Under the pieces are notes generated by a model that was not told the origin of the DNA, searched no databases, and was given only the letters and a program-made list of their open reading frames with translations. Below, piece after piece: positions 1 to 10,962 of a stretch of DNA of 64,000 nt. A program made the translations under genes and the position numbers. The stretch spans positions 433,260,332-433,324,331 of the forward strand of contig CM054059.1 in the NCBI GenBank assembly GCA_028641055.1, written 5' to 3'. Source of the stretch: Alopecurus myosuroides (Eukaryota > Streptophyta > Magnoliopsida > Poales > Poaceae). Each line of letters starts with the position of its first letter. The stretch's first letter is position 1.

Positions 1-47
1 ATATCAGTAATGTTGGTTATTACAGCAGCAAGATAGAGATACGCAAA

Positions 48-2538
48 TTAATCGCAAATAGCAAGCTTACTTAGCAAGATACGGTAAGTGTCCGTAAGCT
101 GAGTCGACAGGTTATTCAGCGAAGACTGGGCAGTATTGTACTTCTTCTTGTAAATGGAGACATCTTTTTTCAATGTCTTTATCTCCGCTTCAAGGGCCTC
201 CCTACGCTTAACTTCAGCCAGCAAGAGCTGCTCAGCTTTAAGTAACGCTTCATCTGACTGAGTAATCTCTGCCTGCAAAGGCCGGGTAAAGCTGTGAGCC
301 GGATATCATGAGAGTGTTTCATCTGAGGAAATGAGTACCGGAAAGTACTATGCGAAGTACCGAGGATAATTAAAGAAAATTATACTCGGGACTTGGGGAC
401 TGGACGTATAATAAGGAGTATCACGTGAAAGTTACCTGATGTGCTGCAGCCATACGTTCTAAGACAGTCCCTTCTGAAGCTTTCATGGCGAGAAGAGCGC
501 TCATAAGCTGGTTAAAGTCAGCGTTATCCGGGTTAGATGGCTCGGGTACCTGGAAAGTGGGAAAAGGAGCATTTCTTGTAACAGGAGGTGGCACCCGGGT
601 CATCCGAATGTCGGAGTCTGGTCCCCCTCCCGCGCTTGAAGCTGCTCCCTTCTCCTTCTCGCTCGCGTGCGAAGCAGTTGGATACTCGGCGTCATGCCTA
701 GCTGGCTCCGGTGGCGACACTTGCTCGTCGCCAGTCGTGGTGAAGGCATCATCAGCCGGCTCGCTCTCGACCCGGACCCTAGCCCCGGAGTCCTCCTGGT
801 CGCTACTAATAACCGTGGCTCTGAAGAAGGCGCAAGGGCGCAATTAGTCTTTGATTTTAAAAAAAAAAAGGATGAAAGTTCGGTGTAATATCAGGAAAAG
901 GCGCTTACCCGGTGTTCACCGGGAAGTCCGAGGGAAAGCCGTCACTAGACCCGGAAGAGACTGGAAAATGGCAAGAAAGACCTGGGATTATGTTACAAAG
1001 GAACGATCGGAAAGAAATTTTGTTTACAACAAATACCAGGGTGTTGAACCGGGGGCGGCGAAGCGACCGGGTTAGGGGTCTCGTTGCCCGGATGATTCCG
1101 GGTTACTCGGCGCCTAGTCGCGGGCGGCTCCTTCAGTTACGATCAAAAGGGGTGGAGATGGGGTTAGCCCCGGAGTGACGTTATGGAAACAGAAAACCAA
1201 AGTGTGAGGAGATGAAGTAAAAACCTGGAGGGCTATCCTCTGGGATTTCCTCTTTGTTCCGGCTTTGGTGGCCGGCTCCGGCTCTTCCTCCTCGCTGGTG
1301 GACCCGCCCCTGCTGTCTGTTTCTTCTTCTTCGCTTTGGTTCTCTCGCTCTGAAAAATATCCGAGTTCCCGCATAAAGAAGAAGAAGTGGCAGGATATAA
1401 CGTGTGCAAGGGAATCACGTGTGTACCTTCATTCGAGTCAATGACATCGTCTTCCTCCTCCGCGTCTTCGGAACTAGGAGAGGTGTCGACCTTCCAGAAG
1501 GCGTCATCGGCCTGAGGAGAGAATGCCAGAGTAATGGTTAATATCAAGACAAGAGAAGCGGATAAAAGTAAGCTGTCAGAAGTCAAAATCAAAAGGCAGG
1601 GAACTTACTGCGGGGGCTGGATTCTCGAGGGTAAAAGGTTCTAATCCGGCTATGCCCCGGATTACCTCGAGTTTCTCTGTCAGGAAACCCTTAATCGTTT
1701 TGTTGATGTCACCCGGAGCAAGGGTGCTGGTAGAGAAGCGGATTGGGTCCGTGGTTTGACCCGAGTATTCGCACATCAGCTTCTCACGAAGGGAGTTTGG
1801 CTGAATGCGGAAGCTAACCCAGGTCTTCACCAGGTTTAGTCCGATGAGGCCTCGGGCGGACAAGATGGAGATCCTAGCTAACAAAGGCAAGATCGCCTCC
1901 CTGTCTGAGTCAGGGGCGAAGGCGTTGAATTTCTCGGAGATGTCAAGTTGACCCTCCGAGTAACCCGGCAACTTTTTTTCGCCGGGTGGAGAGGTATCCT
2001 GGCAGTAGAAGTAAGAAAGCTGCCAGTGTTTTACGTGAGAATTGAGAGAAATGGGAGGCATAAGGGAGTTCTTGCGGCGCTGGATAGAAACCCCGCCGCA
2101 AGTAAGAAGTGCGCCGTCGCCGCTTTCGCGACACGGCTTGCACTGGAAAAGTTCGACAAAAAGAGCCAGACTTGGCGGAGTGCACAAGTAAGACTCGGAA
2201 AGAACGATAAAATGGGAGATGTTTAAAATGGAGTTCGGGCCTATATCAAAGATACGGAGTTTGTAGTGGTCTAAGACGTCACGGAAGAAGGGATGACCCG
2301 GAGGCCTGAAGCCCCGGGTCACGTGTTCAACGAAGCATATTACCTCATCCGTGGCTGGAGAAGGCCGGGTTTCGTTGCCAGGTGCTCTCCAGCGGATGGA
2401 TTCCTGTGGAGGTAGGATTCCAAGCTCTACCAATTCCTCCAGTTTGGTCTTGGTGATGGAGGACTTCCCCCAGTTGGCTGAAATGGCGTTTGTGGATTTA
2501 GCCTTAGCCGGCTGTTTCCCCTGCCTCTTGGGCGCCAT
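48..2538 (-). CDS. A1 antisense spliced extra ORF (PF04195-like 'putative gypsy type transposon' protein), 3' end off-window
   Basis: The start is the ATG at 2538 (MAPKRQGK). The first large coding exon, 2538-1609 (310 codons), is open. It has a basic N-terminus and then the block GFRPPGHPFFRDVLDHY...FDIGPNSILNISHF...LSESYLCTPPSLALF, which I recognise as the domain named 'putative gypsy type transposon' (PF04195/Transposase_28). A GTAAGT donor follows at 1608; next comes an acidic exon at 1511-1427 (AEEEDDVID). An AG at 1350 leads to a basic stretch readable in two frames (acidic EEEE or basic KAKKKK), so that join is unresolved. Further exon-like blocks are 820-436 (Ser/Pro-rich) and 272-about 71 (predicted coiled coil, KRREALEAEIKTLKK). 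No premature stop is seen inside these blocks. The function is unknown; the layout (conserved domain, basic region, acidic region, coiled coil) matches the extra gene of element B. Exon borders are inferred from GT/AG signals only. Confidence 0.6.
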
Positions 2539-3048
2539 GGGATTGACCTGGTGAAACATTGAAGAAAAGGACGTAAGAAACAAAAACTTGGAAGTTAGCA
2601 GGTAAGCAGCTATCGGCAATTTAAACGTAATCCGGCTATTGCCTCGCCGGGTTAAGTATGGTTCGTCCGGGTATCAAGTGACTTTACAAAACCCAAAGAG
2701 CTTTCCGCAAAAGCAAATGTTTGGAGAAGCTAGGGGGATACTTATACGCATACTATCTGCGAATGAGCCGGAGAAGTAAGATTTTCTGAGGAGGGAGAGC
2801 AAAGGCGGAAACTCTAGATGGCCCGAGCCTAGATTGGGGATCTTATTTCTAAATTTGTGACCAAATTAGTGATTACTGGAGTTAGGGAAGCAATACAAGC
2901 TATAAATCCTATCTATGGGAGTGATTATAGTGGAAATCGGTGAGTTAATTTGGCGCAGCCCGAGAAATCGCGGACCGCTCGATTCAGATCCAATCTGAGG
3001 AAGAACTAAGAAATTGCGAGAATAAGCTGGAGGGTGTAAGGAACTTAC

Positions 3049-3233
3049 CGAAGAGGATTGGAGTAAGGCCTTGCGGAGACAGATAGCGCAAGATTCGTGC
3101 CCTTTCGTGACCGTTGGCCGGCGAATCGGAGGCTTGGCGGCGGATTCGGGAGCTGGAGCGGTTCGTGCGGTGGCGGAGCGCAAACGGAGTCGGATGGGCT
3201 CCGGCGAGATGCGTGGGGTTCCCGTGGTGGCAC
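3049..3233 (-). other. Probable 5' leader exon of the A1 antisense gene
   Basis: An open stretch from an ATG at 3233 ends in a good donor (CG|GTAAGTTC) at 3048. The acceptor before the main exon would be CACCAG at 2550-2548. Spliced that way, the leader reading frame does not join the MAPKRQ frame, so this is more likely untranslated leader with a short upstream ORF than coding exon. The 500-bp gap 2551-3048 would then be intron; I see nothing else in it. Confidence 0.4.
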
Positions 3234-3305
3234 TCTGCGAGCTCGAGATTGGGAAGAAGTGGAATGGGGGAAATGAGCCGTTAAGAGTTGGATTTGCTCA
3301 TTGGT

Positions 3306-3318
3306 CTTTATTTATAAC
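3306..3318 (-). promoter_or_regulatory. TATA box of the A1 antisense gene
   Basis: On the minus strand the sequence reads TTATAAATA, about 75 bp upstream of the leader ATG at 3233. It points away from the LTR, so the antisense gene appears to have a promoter of its own. The flanking 3319-3690 holds no further recognisable gene. Confidence 0.5.
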
Positions 3319-3689
3319 CGTCCGGGTGGAAAGGCTTGGCCTAACGGTCGAGACCCGGGGAATGCGGAGTAATTGGTGATTTCGAAATTTGAAAGGCACA
3401 TTTTATGCGCAGGCCAATATGATCCAGAGAAAAAGGAAGGGGAAATTGCCTTCCCTGTATCAGCGGTAGTTATCAAGAAGGATGTGGAGTCAGGGAGTTT
3501 CCTATTGAGATTTAAGTTTGAGAGATTAAGGAAGAACCTAAAAAGAAGAGCCGGGTTTTTACCTGGCTTCCTTGGCGCCAGTCTCGGCTATTCATAGACG
3601 CGCTGCGTCTTAATCCTCATGTGTTTGCATCTGATATTTCTGTAGGGAATAGCCAGCGCTTCGAAGAGTAAATCTTGGAAGCCCAAGCT

Positions 3690-3703
3690 ATTCTGGGGAC
3701 TAC
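3690..3703 (+). other. Polypurine-tract-like segment of A1
   Basis: TTCTGGGGACTAC lies directly before the LTR start TGATG. A G-run followed by ACTA next to the 3' LTR is where plus-strand priming would occur in this lineage. Confidence 0.5.
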
Positions 3704-4157
3704 TGATGAGGGGATAGTAACTCGGTATGCCAACCCCAGGTGTAATCCGGCCCAAACGGCGTATGGACCAAATCCGGCTAAGGACGCAGAAGCTTCCGGA
3801 AGGCCCAGGGCTTGTAAGGATCGTAACCCGGATTGTGGGTTACGATAAGGAAAGCTAGGATACGTATGTAGAGTTCGAGTAGGACTCAAGGAGCGCTTTG
3901 TATGGCAAGCCAAAGGGGGTATGAGTACTATATAAACCAACCCCTAGGCTTCGCCTGAGGGAGATTCAAGTCATAACTGTAACACCTATTATCGAGTATC
4001 CAGTATAATCATATCGAGATCCGGCGAGTTGTGTTCCGGCTCTTAGATTGCTTTTCGCCATGTCTTCCTTCAAGCTAAACCCTCTCCCAAATACCTGTGT
4101 CGACTTGCCCCTAGATCAGTTACCCCCGGTAACATCTGCCGTGATTATCCCACGACA
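3704..4157 (+). repeat. 3' LTR of A1
   Basis: The LTR begins TGATGAGGGGATAG and ends TTATCCCACGACA, giving TG...CA termini. It aligns along its length with the LTR at 60252-60732, with the same ends, the shared segment GTAACCCGGATTGTGGGTTACG and a shared 3' block. A TATA box (TATATAAA, 3929-3936) sits in the middle. No primer-binding site follows it, so it is a 3' (or solo) LTR. The 5-bp target duplicate on the right would be GGTTT (4158-4162); the left copy is off-window. Confidence 0.85.
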
Positions 4158-4244
4158 GGTTTGTTTGGTGGTTAGTTGTAGTTGGTTACGATACGCTATC
4201 TTATCTACTTTCTGTTAGCCGGAAGTTATAGAATGCATCTGTAG

Positions 4245-4469
4245 TTGGTTATTGCAGCCCGCTGCCGCATCTTTTATATCACCCTTTCTTCCGTTGAACC
4301 CAAAGCATCTGTGCTTGATGTTGTGGGGTACACTTTGGTGAACTGTGAGTCTTGCTTGCCAGTACGTTGTTGTACTGACCCCTTTGGGGCTGTGGTTTCC
4401 GCAGACTACGCTTACGAGGATCCCCGTGATGGCTACTACGTGGAGTTTGACGAGGCTGCTGAGGAGTAG
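4245..4469 (+). CDS. Short acidic reading frame conserved in long LTRs (copy in H)
   Basis: A 74-codon stop-to-stop frame with no ATG (the first codon considered is TTG, directly after a TAG) ends in an acidic tail, DGYYVEFDEAAEE. The same frame is open in all three LTRs of array G. The last ~43 codons are also open in solo LTR E, with a 6-bp (two-codon) length difference. A TTGCAG just inside the 5' end could be a splice acceptor, which would make this a terminal exon. I do not recognise the peptide; a chance conserved frame in a constrained RNA is the alternative. Confidence 0.35.
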   Translation: MVIAARCRIFYITLSSVEPKASVLDVVGYTLVNCESCLPVRCCTDPFGAVVSADYAYEDPRDGYYVEFDEAAEE

Positions 4470-4529
4470 ATAGCGGACCCGGGCAGGATCCGAGACTACG
4501 TGGATGGGCTCCGTTTCCTTTTCATTTCC

Positions 4530-4542
4530 GGCCTCTTAGGCC
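4530..4542 (+). promoter_or_regulatory. Short hairpin GGCCTCTTAGGCC in LTR H
   Basis: A 5-bp stem with a 3-nt loop, about 60 bp after the stop codon of the short frame. The identical 13-mer occurs in the F LTR (33630-33642) and in G. Solo LTR E has GGCTTCTTAAGCC (27413-27425), where one stem pair has changed C-G to T-A. Confidence 0.5.
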
Positions 4543-4726
4543 TATTTGGATCTTGTATGTAATCAGACACTTTGGATGCTTCCGCTGTGATGTAATGATG
4601 AATTGTTGGGACATGTGTCCTCTAGATGATTGTATTTGCTATCTCTGCTCTAGTGAGAGCTATTTGCAACTTATTTCCATTTTATTTGTGTCTTAGAGAT
4701 CTGTTGTGCTATCATTTTGTTAAACG

Positions 4727-4769
4727 CCGTTGACGTACCATGTGTGTATGGTATGAAGTACGTCAATGG
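4727..4769 (+). promoter_or_regulatory. 12-bp stem-loop near the LTR 3' end (copy in H)
   Basis: Arms CCGTTGACGTAC (4727-4738) and GTACGTCAATGG (4758-4769) pair with one G-U wobble around a 19-nt loop. Orthologous positions in E and G keep the pairing although the bases differ. Confidence 0.55.
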
Positions 4770-4941
4770 TAGTATCCTGATTTCTATGGGATGGTTTACG
4801 TAGACGATGAACAGTAGGGGTTGGTTGTCACACATACGTGTGTTGGACTACTCGTAAGAGATGCGGGTGCCGGTAAGCCCCGTAATCCAATCATCTACTG
4901 TTCAACGGAACTGCGAGTATCCTCTAGAAGTCCGGGTGCGA

Positions 4942-4952
4942 CAGATAAATAC
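4942..4952 (+). promoter_or_regulatory. TATA-like box of B's extra gene, at the edge of insertion H
   Basis: CAGATAAATACC starts exactly where LTR H ends. It lies about 245 bp upstream of the ATG at 5192, with a GC- and CT-rich plant-like leader between. If it is the real TATA box, H inserted immediately upstream and replaced all distal promoter sequence. Confidence 0.4.
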
Positions 4953-5068
4953 CCCCGCGCCGCCTTCGTTTCCTCTTTCCTGCTCACTTTCCCCAATCTG
5001 CTCCCTCTCTGTCTCCGTCTCCGCCGTCGAGCACAGCGCCGCCGCGACCATGCAACACGCCACCGCTC

Positions 5069-5110
<42 letters not shown>
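5069..5110 (+). repeat. Compound (CA)n(GA)n microsatellite
   Basis: About nine CA units run directly into about twelve GA units. It lies in the presumed 5' leader of B's extra gene. Confidence 0.9.
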
Positions 5111-5191
5111 AACGCATCTCGCTCGTCACCGTTTTCTCTGTCGACTTTGACCTCGACGAGCGCCCGGAACTCCACCAACATCCGCATTGTC

Positions 5192-8100
5192 ATGGACCTT
5201 GAGAACGCCGCCGCAGATGAGCACGAGGAGGAGATGATGCGTGCCCGCGGCAGTTGGGAGGGCTCGGATGTCACCGCCGCTGATTGCCAGTGGCTGGTGA
5301 ACACCCGCCGAGTCCCTCCCGGAGAAATTTGTCGCCCTCCCGGCGACGAGCTCGCCCCAGCACCAGAAGACGGTGAGTACATCGTCTTTCTGTCTCACTT
5401 CAAACGCGGCCTCGGCCTACCCATTTCCAAGTTTTTCTCCGATTTCCTCCGCCACTTTGGCCTCCAGCCACACCACCTTCCTCCGAATGCCATCGTTATG
5501 CTGTCCACCCACGCCGCCGTCTGCGAAGCCTTCTTAGGCGTGTACCCAACAATCCATACATGGGCCAAATACTTCTATCTCCGCCAACAAAGTGTTCCAA
5601 ATCCCAGCAACCCTCTAGTTCCACGCGCGAGGACCCAGACGGGTAGCGCAACGATGCTGCAGCGCAGCACCGGGCACCACTCGCGGGTACTCGGATTGGA
5701 GACCGTGCGCAAGTGGCAGCGCGGCTTCCTGTACGTGAAGAACGTTCCTCCCGCCGAAGGAGAAGTCGCTGAAGACCGAATTGGGCTCCCCCCGTTCCAT
5801 AATGTCCTTCCCACGTAACAGAACTGGGGGTATCATCGCAAGAACACCGTGAGCGATGCCGTCCAGGTGGAGAAGCGGCTGGAGAAGCTTGCGGCGGAAG
5901 GGCTTCTGCAGGATGACCCGATCGCGTGCTGGGTATCACGCCAAGTGCTCCCACTCCAAAGACGAGCACACAAGATGTGCTACATGGGAGGCCCTCGGGA
6001 CTGCACCAGGACCACCACCTTTGAGCTCAGCAAGGCCGAGGTGGCCATTTGGGCCAAGTCCATCGTGAGGACGACACTGACCGACAACTGGGCATACGGC
6101 TTTGTGCCGTATAGCCGCACCAAGCGCATTCCCCAGGTGAGTCTTCCTCTCGTACTTGATACCGAGTAGAATCCCTCTTGACCTTGTATGCTTCATGCTT
6201 GTACTCTATGCCGAATAGGTTGTCTCTTAGGATTTATATGCTTTATGTTTGCATGCCGTACTGAGTAGAGCCTCCTAGTTAACTCTTAGCTTTGTATGCT
6301 TTATGCTTGCATGTTGTACCGAATAGGACCCTTCTGTACATTCTTTCCCGTAGAGTCTTTAGCTTCTTGTGCTTAGTGTTTGCACGCTAAACCGAGTAGT
6401 ACCTCTACTCATTTTACCTTCTCCGGTCCTTAACATTTTGTGCTTTATGTTTTCACGCTAGACCGAATAGGATCCCTACTCTGCTGGAAACCACCTTACT
6501 ATGCTTTATGTTTGCATCCTCGGAAAATCCATCGCCAGAAGACAGAGGACCAGCCCCTCTTCGAGGCCAACTGGGAGGAAGACGGGAAAGAGGATGACGT
6601 GACCGCATACGAAATCCAAGACACCCTCTGCATCCCTCGTGCCGGCTAGGAAGGTAAGTCCCGTGATGACGCCTCTATTCGGGACTGGTCCGAGGATGAT
6701 GAAGGTGACCGGGTTCACCTTTCTGCTTGTCTGCAGTACACTTGGCTCCTCTTCTTTTGCCTATTCTGAATTCTTTCTTCTTCTCTACAGAGGAACCTGA
6801 GCCGGATGAAGGAGAGGAACCAGTGGACGCGGTTCCTGTGTCCGTGGCCTCTCCCACTACTCGGAAGAGGACGGGCAGCGGTGCGCAGGCTCCTCCTCCC
6901 AAGAAACAGAAGAAGAAACCGGGAAACAAACCGCCGGCCAGCAAGCCCATCCGCAAGAGCCGCGCCCCCACCTCAGACGGGTAAGTACCTCTGAGTACAT
7001 TCTGGTTCTCTGTTGTGTTTCTTCCTCGTTCCCTTCTCTGCTTTCCTTCTGACTCCGTTCTTCCTTTGTACGTTTCTTCTTAGCGAGGTACTTGACGCCG
7101 ATGCCACCGCTGCACCACCTCCCAAGAAGAAGACGGCCCCGCCCCGAGAGCTTCTCGTGGAGCTCTCGGATGACGATGAGGACCAGGAACCGGAGGGTAG
7201 GACGCGTGCGTCCTCCCCCGTTAAAGAAGAGCAAGACCCTGGCACCAAGAACACTGGCGGCGGGAACGATACTGAACACGCCTCCGAGCAACCACAGCCT
7301 GAAGCGCAGCCGGCTTCTCAAGACGCCACCAACACCGAGAGCACTCCAACTCCTCCAGGTGCATCAGCTGGGGAGACCACCGAGCGCACTGCCGAGCAGC
7401 AGCAGGATAACACAGCCATGGAGCGGCCAGATGCTGCTGCCGAGCAGCAGTCAGAAGACAACGCGGCAGAGCAGCACGACCCCGCTGCCGAGCAGGGGGT
7501 AGAAGAACCTGCGGCAGAGCCGCCCCGCCAAGACCAAGTGCAGCCGGATGCTGCACCGACTAGCCGGCCACCTGCACCGCCAACTCAACATGCGACTCCA
7601 CCAACTAACCAAGTACCACCATCTTCTCAGCAAGCACCTACGCCAGTACGCAGACTACCTCCACCTTCTCAGCAAGCACCTCCGCCCAACTCCAAGAAGC
7701 CCGCCAAGCCAGCTGCGGTGCCAACTCGGCAGCAGCCAAAGCGTGGCGCTGCGCAGGCTGGGTAGCAGCTGCTGCCCTTCAAGCCATCTGGACCTCAGCC
7801 TTCCGGGCCCCTGCAGCCGAGCGCGCCGCAATACGGACAGGCTGGGCAGCCGGCCCGGAACACCAGGTGAGCTTTGAACCAGAAGAAGAAACCTCCCAAT
7901 CCTAACGTCACGCTGGTCCCAGCCCATGTCACCTTTGGTCCTATGGAGGAGCAGGATGCCGGCGCGGGTGTCAGCGAGAAGGAGACCGAGCCCGACTTTC
8001 CAGAGTACTGGAAACAGTTGCAGGAGCACCACAAGATCCACATGGCACAGGAAGAGGAGCGGATATTTGCTCTGAGAGATCGAAGGGCCGTGACCCCCTC

Positions 8101-10325
8101 CAAGTCAAAGGGAAATAAAGACTCCCTCGTTATCAAGGAATTCTCTTCCCGCCAAGAAGATGACGAGGTGCTTCCCGAAGGGGGTATTGCGGCTATCTTG
8201 GACCGAGTAGGCCATATCGAGAAAGTTTGGGACAACAAGGTACTTGGCCATGCCTTCTGGGATGGTGTTGAGTTGGGAAAACTCGACAACTATCGGACCG
8301 AGTGGAACAAGGCCGACATCGGTCCTGTTGGAATGGCCGTAGCTACTCCCTGCAGCACTTTGGCTAGCAAGCTATTTGTCTTGCGCAAGTCCATTGAGGA
8401 TATCGAGCAAGGCTATGTGGTGAGTGTTCTTCTTCTTTCTGAATTTTCCGAGTTGCCAGTTGCTTTTACTATTTTTCTTCTCTTAGCCATTACCCCAGTC
8501 CCCGAGATTCAGGCTGAGTAGGTGAACCTCAACTGAGTTGATATCTACTCAGGCCAAATCTTCCAAAACTCACAATTTCTCCTTCTTCTCTGCAGGATAG
8601 CATCCAGGAAAGGACTAAGATTTTCCGGCAGCTTCTTTGGTCAAACCGCCAACTCAGAGACCGGAACCGGGTTCTGGAATCTGACAAGAGCGACAAGGAT
8701 GCTCTCAAGAAAAACGCCCTGGACAGCACCCTCAAGCTTTCTGCTATTGAAAGTAAGCTTCTAGCATTTCGGTTTGTGCGTTTCGTGCTTACGCCCATTT
8801 TTTGCTTTCTGCTCAACTGCTGTATTCTCGGCAGGTGAACTCAAGGCCCTGGTGGAGAAACACCAGGATTGCAAAGTTATGGCTGCCTCAGCGCAGAGTA
8901 AAATATTTTCTCTGGAAGGTGAGCAATCTTCTTTCTTCTCGCAGAAGAATATAAGAACTTCCGGTAGCAGCATTTGCAATGCCTCACTCCTGCTGAGGCA
9001 CATCAGCAAGTGCAGGTCCGAGAGGCCGAGCTGGAGAAGGAGCGTGAGGCCGAGAAGGTGGAGTTCGAGAAACTCCAGGTTGATCTTTCCAGCGCGCTCC
9101 AAACTGCAATCAATGCTGTCCGCGAGAAGAAAGATTTTGAGAAATCAGCTACTGCCGAGAAGTGGAAACTCGAGCTAGAAATTAAAACTGTGAAGGAAAG
9201 GAATCAAGCTCTCGAGGTCGCAGTCAGCAAGTCACGCCGCCTCCAGGATAAGCGAATCCTAGAATCAGATGATTGGAGGACCAAGATGGGGGCCCTTGTG
9301 CTAGAAATGGAATGTGACTCGCCGTTACTCTTCGCCTTGTTTAGTTTTTCCCTTTCTGCCTTCTTCTACTTGGTCTCTCTTCTTCTCGGCCACTCTTTCT
9401 GACCCAAATCCGCATCTCCTGGTCCAGATATCTTTCCGGAACTCCGTGGTGTTGGTGAAACTGTTGTGGATAAAGCGAGAAAGGCCAGGGCGGCAGCTGG
9501 TATGAGTGTTGATGATGGCTCCAGCATCAATGACCATCTCATCAACCTCAAGACCCAAGTACGTTCCCTCAAAGGCTTGGGCACCTCCATGGTGTCCACT
9601 GCAATTAAGCTGCACAAACTGTTCTGCCCCGAAAGGGATGTCCCGGAGACCTTCCGCGACATTGCAGCCAACCTGGACCATGTCAAGGAGGAGTTGAACA
9701 AATGGAGTGCTTCCGCAGCTCGGGCAGGAGCTGACGAGCTCCTTCATTTCATCTTGTCCTGGTATGGAAATCTAGATCTTCACAGGATTGGCACTCGCAG
9801 AAATGGCTCCAAGTGGACTGGACGTCCCAAGTGCGTCTCACGCCGAAAGGAAGTGGCCTATGAGGTTGCCTCCTATGCTGAGGACGAGGAGGATGAAGGA
9901 GAAGCTGAGTTCGAGGAAGATGTCGACGAAGACCAAAGCCAGGATGACGGGGAAGCGGAGCAGGAAGGGGACGAAGACGAGGAGGCCGAGCAAGAGGAGT
10001 GCGAGCAGCGCGCACCACAGAGGACTCCGGGATGGGAGCCAACCCAGAGACTGAGCACTCGCAACCCGCCGCGCAGGAGGCGGCCGTCACCACCGAGATG
10101 GTGATTGATGACCCCGTTTCCGAGCTGGGCGCGATTGGGACTACGACCCCCGAGCTCTACCCTCTTCCCAGCGCTTCAGTCACTCAAGCCTCAAACTCCG
10201 CATCGGAGCCAATCTCCACTACTCCAACTCCTTCTGCAACTGAGCCAACCTCTACAATTACTGCCTCCGAGCCAGTGGCGCCTACCAACACCAACTCAGA
10301 TACCACTACCTCCAGTGTTGTCTAA
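5192..10325 (+). pseudogene. Extra spliced gene of element B (PF04195-like protein), with premature stops
   Basis: Start ATG 5192 (MDLENAAADEHEEE). Exon 1 runs to a CAG|GTGAGT donor at 6137. It holds YIVFLSHFKRGLGLPISKFF...LPPNAIVMLSTHAAVCEAFLGVYP, the 'putative gypsy type transposon' domain also found in A1. An in-frame TAA at 5816-5818 splits it. Later exons by signal and phase: 6539-6653 (in-frame TAG 6646), 6791-6980 (basic PPKKQKKK), 7084 to about 8419 (Gln/Pro/Ala-rich, TAG 7763, then a conserved block), 8596-8752, 8835-8918, about 8971-9313 (coiled coil) and 9428 onward (helical, then a Glu/Asp-rich tail). A frameshift near 10000 moves the C-terminus into the frame ending at 10325. The gene faces pol convergently. 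Role unknown; the arrangement of low-complexity, basic and coiled-coil parts suggests a nuclear or structural protein. It is broken here. Confidence 0.65.
6158..6530 (+). repeat. Degenerate minisatellite in intron 1 of B's extra gene
   Basis: Five to six imperfect copies of a roughly 55-85-bp unit. Each contains CCGAGTAG/CCGAATAG followed by a CT-rich stretch and TGCTTTATGTTTGCA. It fills almost the whole intron between the donor at 6137 and the acceptor at 6538. Confidence 0.7.
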
Positions 10326-10962
10326 ATTCCTGCAGTTTTTATCTAAAATCCTTATCAGATCCCCGGGATGCCGGGTGCAAATGTAACAAATACGTTTAAG
10401 TTCCTTGCTACTCAATTTCATTTGGTTAACACTTAGCAACACTAGCTCAATGTCGGGTTGCGTTTCAATGCAAGTCCCCGAGTTGCATTTTTCATTCACT
10501 TGTCCTTTTCGTCTTTGCTCTTACCTGCCACTTGTGGATTTTTGGTAGTCGAGTCACAAGATTTCAAAATTCAAGTTTCAGATACTCAACCCTTAGAAAA
10601 TTGCATGTTAACGCTGCCCACCACTTAGCCGAAAAGAGACACAGAAAAGTAAAGAACACCCTACTCGGTTGCTACACTCCTCTTTTCCTTAACAATTTTT
10701 CGTGTGTTTATTGACCTTTGGCTTGTTCTCTTCCTTGCCATGAAGCCGGGTTGCGGACAACAGCAGAGTCGAAGAGTTGGCCCTTGGGTTGAAACACATT
10801 ACTAGATATGCACACGAAATTCTAAGTGAATCAACCGAGTAGACAAGGTAAAGCAGAGTAAAAAAGACACAGAGCAAGTTTGGACAAGGGCAGTCCCCGA
10901 GTTTGAATTCGGATTGCCGACTATAATTTTAACTTGGTTGAGGAGATACATACAATGTTTGC
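10326..10962. other. Spacer between the convergent extra gene and pol of B
   Basis: AT-rich, with no ORF of note. It holds two copies of AGTCCCCGAGTT (about 10472 and 10891), the same word that is amplified in the coding minisatellite at 12300-12440. It presumably carries the 3' ends of both transcripts. Confidence 0.4.

Larger units (their letters stand above)
1..4157 (+). mobile_element. Element A1: 3' part of a Tat/Retand-type Gypsy LTR retrotransposon
   Basis: The right end is a 454-bp LTR (3704-4157) in plus orientation, preceded by a GGGGACTA-like polypurine segment. Between the missing pol and this LTR lies a multi-exon reading frame on the minus strand. An extra antisense ORF between pol and the 3' LTR is known from Tat-lineage plant Gypsy elements such as Grande. 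The element inserted into LTR fragment H: the sequence resuming at 4158 is the interior of the long LTR also seen in E and G. The 5' LTR, gag and pol lie off-window. A2 at the right edge has a related but clearly diverged LTR and the same orientation. Confidence 0.8.
4158..4943 (+). repeat. LTR fragment H: 3' end of a long E/G-type LTR
   Basis: The segment is the reverse complement of 41155-41940 with roughly 90% identity and ends GGGTGCGACA at 4943, the 3' terminus of this LTR family. Its left part was cut off by the A1 insertion and should resume left of A1. It was inserted into element B right at the start of B's extra gene; the right-hand target duplicate would be GATAA (4944-4948). It contains the conserved short reading frame (4245-4469) and two hairpins (4530-4542, 4727-4769). 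Confidence 0.85.

Noticed and set aside
1948..2226. Plus-strand ORFs opposite the A1 antisense gene
   Set aside because: Shadows of the conserved minus-strand exon; no domain resemblance.
5069..5110. Regulatory role of the (CA)n(GA)n tract
   Set aside because: Simple microsatellite; nothing else supports a function.
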